A stretch of 34,346 bases of DNA, from contig CP070675.1 of the NCBI GenBank assembly GCA_020352215.1, positions 5,358,685-5,393,030 on the forward strand, written 5' to 3'. The translations under genes were made by a program, and so were the position numbers. Shown in pieces: positions 33,969 through 34,346 of the stretch. The DNA comes from Phycisphaerales bacterium. Its GTDB lineage: Bacteria > Planctomycetota > Phycisphaerae > Sedimentisphaerales > Anaerobacaceae. Position 1 is the stretch's first letter. Every line of letters begins with the position of its first letter. A model generated the notes under the pieces. That model was not told where the DNA came from, did not search any database, and saw nothing but the letters and a program-made list of their open reading frames with translations.

Positions 33969-34346
33969 ATGAGAGCGTCAGAGAAAGATAAAAGTAAACC
34001 GGAAAAGATTGCGGCCGAGGCCGCCGGCGCCGCGGCGCTGGCAGGCGCGGTTTCGCATGTAGCCCACGCACAAGGCTCGGGCAAGATCAAAGTGGGGCTG
34101 CTCGGATGCGGTGGACGGGGCAACGGCGCCCTTCGGCACTGCCTGCAGGCCGATCCCGGTGTCGAAGTCATCGCCCTGGCCGACCTGTTCGAGAGCCAGG
34201 TAAAGAAGACCAGAGACAGATTTGCGAGGGATCAGAAGTTCCAGGGTCGCGTGAAGATCGACGACGATCATCTTTTCTGGGGTTTTGACTGCCACGAGAA
34301 GCTGGCTCGGTGCGAGGCGGATTTGTTGTTGATGGCGACGGCGCCG
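33969..34346 (+). CDS. Gfo/Idh/MocA-family oxidoreductase, cut by the window end
   Basis: The first 126 residues of a second Gfo/Idh/MocA protein. The Rossmann motif is 'KVGLLGCGGRGNG', followed by 'IALADLFES' and 'ADLLLMATAP', closely parallel to the preceding gene. The N-terminus is 'MRASEKDKSKPEK' followed by an alanine-rich hydrophobic run to 'AHAQG'. It looks like a Tat signal in which the twin arginines are gone, so export by Tat is doubtful. AAGGAGA lies eight bases before the ATG. The rest lies beyond the window. Confidence 0.9.
   Translation, partial: MRASEKDKSKPEKIAAEAAGAAALAGAVSHVAHAQGSGKIKVGLLGCGGRGNGALRHCLQADPGVEVIALADLFESQVKKTRDRFARDQKFQGRVKIDDDHLFWGFDCHEKLARCEADLLLMATAP

Overview
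The window looks like a chromosome segment of an anaerobic, polysaccharide-degrading member of the Planctomycetota, probably class Phycisphaerae. The basis is the density of Tat-exported sulfatases, Tat-exported Gfo/Idh/MocA oxidoreductases, a ThuA-like protein and a xylose-isomerase-like TIM barrel, next to a strictly anaerobic hydrogenase and heterodisulfide-reductase operon. The taxonomic call is inference; no rRNA or other phylogenetic marker is present, and no tRNA, CRISPR array or intact insertion sequence was seen.

Left part (1 to about 10.4 kb): a non-coding stretch with nested repeats, a C-terminal sulfatase remnant, an unknown 245-aa protein and two S1-type sulfatases on the plus strand. 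They converge on a four-gene minus-strand cassette (TIM-barrel sugar epimerase, degenerate aldo/keto reductase, tetraheme lipoprotein, ThuA-like protein) whose products all carry export signals. Divergent from this cassette, behind a palindrome-rich control region, are a small membrane protein and glucuronate isomerase (uxaC). Together this is a sulfated-glycan, uronate and modified-sugar catabolism locus.

Central part (10.5 to 29.2 kb): 19 genes, all on the minus strand. The larger block runs hdrC, hdrB, an HdrA-half/NuoE fusion, an HndB-like ferredoxin-fold protein, a NuoF/GltD fusion, then a regulatory block (DRTGG, CBS-ATPase, DRTGG, PHP, ATPase), a NuoG/HdrA fusion, mvhD, a 63-aa protein, a lone receiver, mvhG and mvhA. 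A second transcription unit with its own good promoter encodes a membrane histidine kinase, another lone receiver and the hydrogenase maturation protease. The predicted enzyme joins H2, NAD(P)H, ferredoxin and a disulfide in one flavin-based bifurcating or confurcating assembly. It is built from a group-3c-like [NiFe] hydrogenase, Hdr, and the NuoEFG-like diaphorase normally seen with [FeFe] hydrogenases. The most striking detail is that one HdrA copy appears to be split. Its N-terminal Rossmann half is fused to NuoE and its complementary C-terminal half is fused to NuoG, while a full HdrA follows in the NuoG fusion.

Right part (29.2 to 34.3 kb): about 850 bases without a recognisable gene, a frameshifted carbohydrate-binding-module remnant, a third sulfatase on the minus strand, and two tandem Gfo/Idh/MocA oxidoreductases on the plus strand, the second cut by the window end. 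A 438-base divergent region here holds a near-consensus promoter and a 20-bp palindrome. The flanks supply sulfated and uronic sugars, and the hydrogenase-Hdr operon is a plausible outlet for the reducing equivalents of their fermentation.
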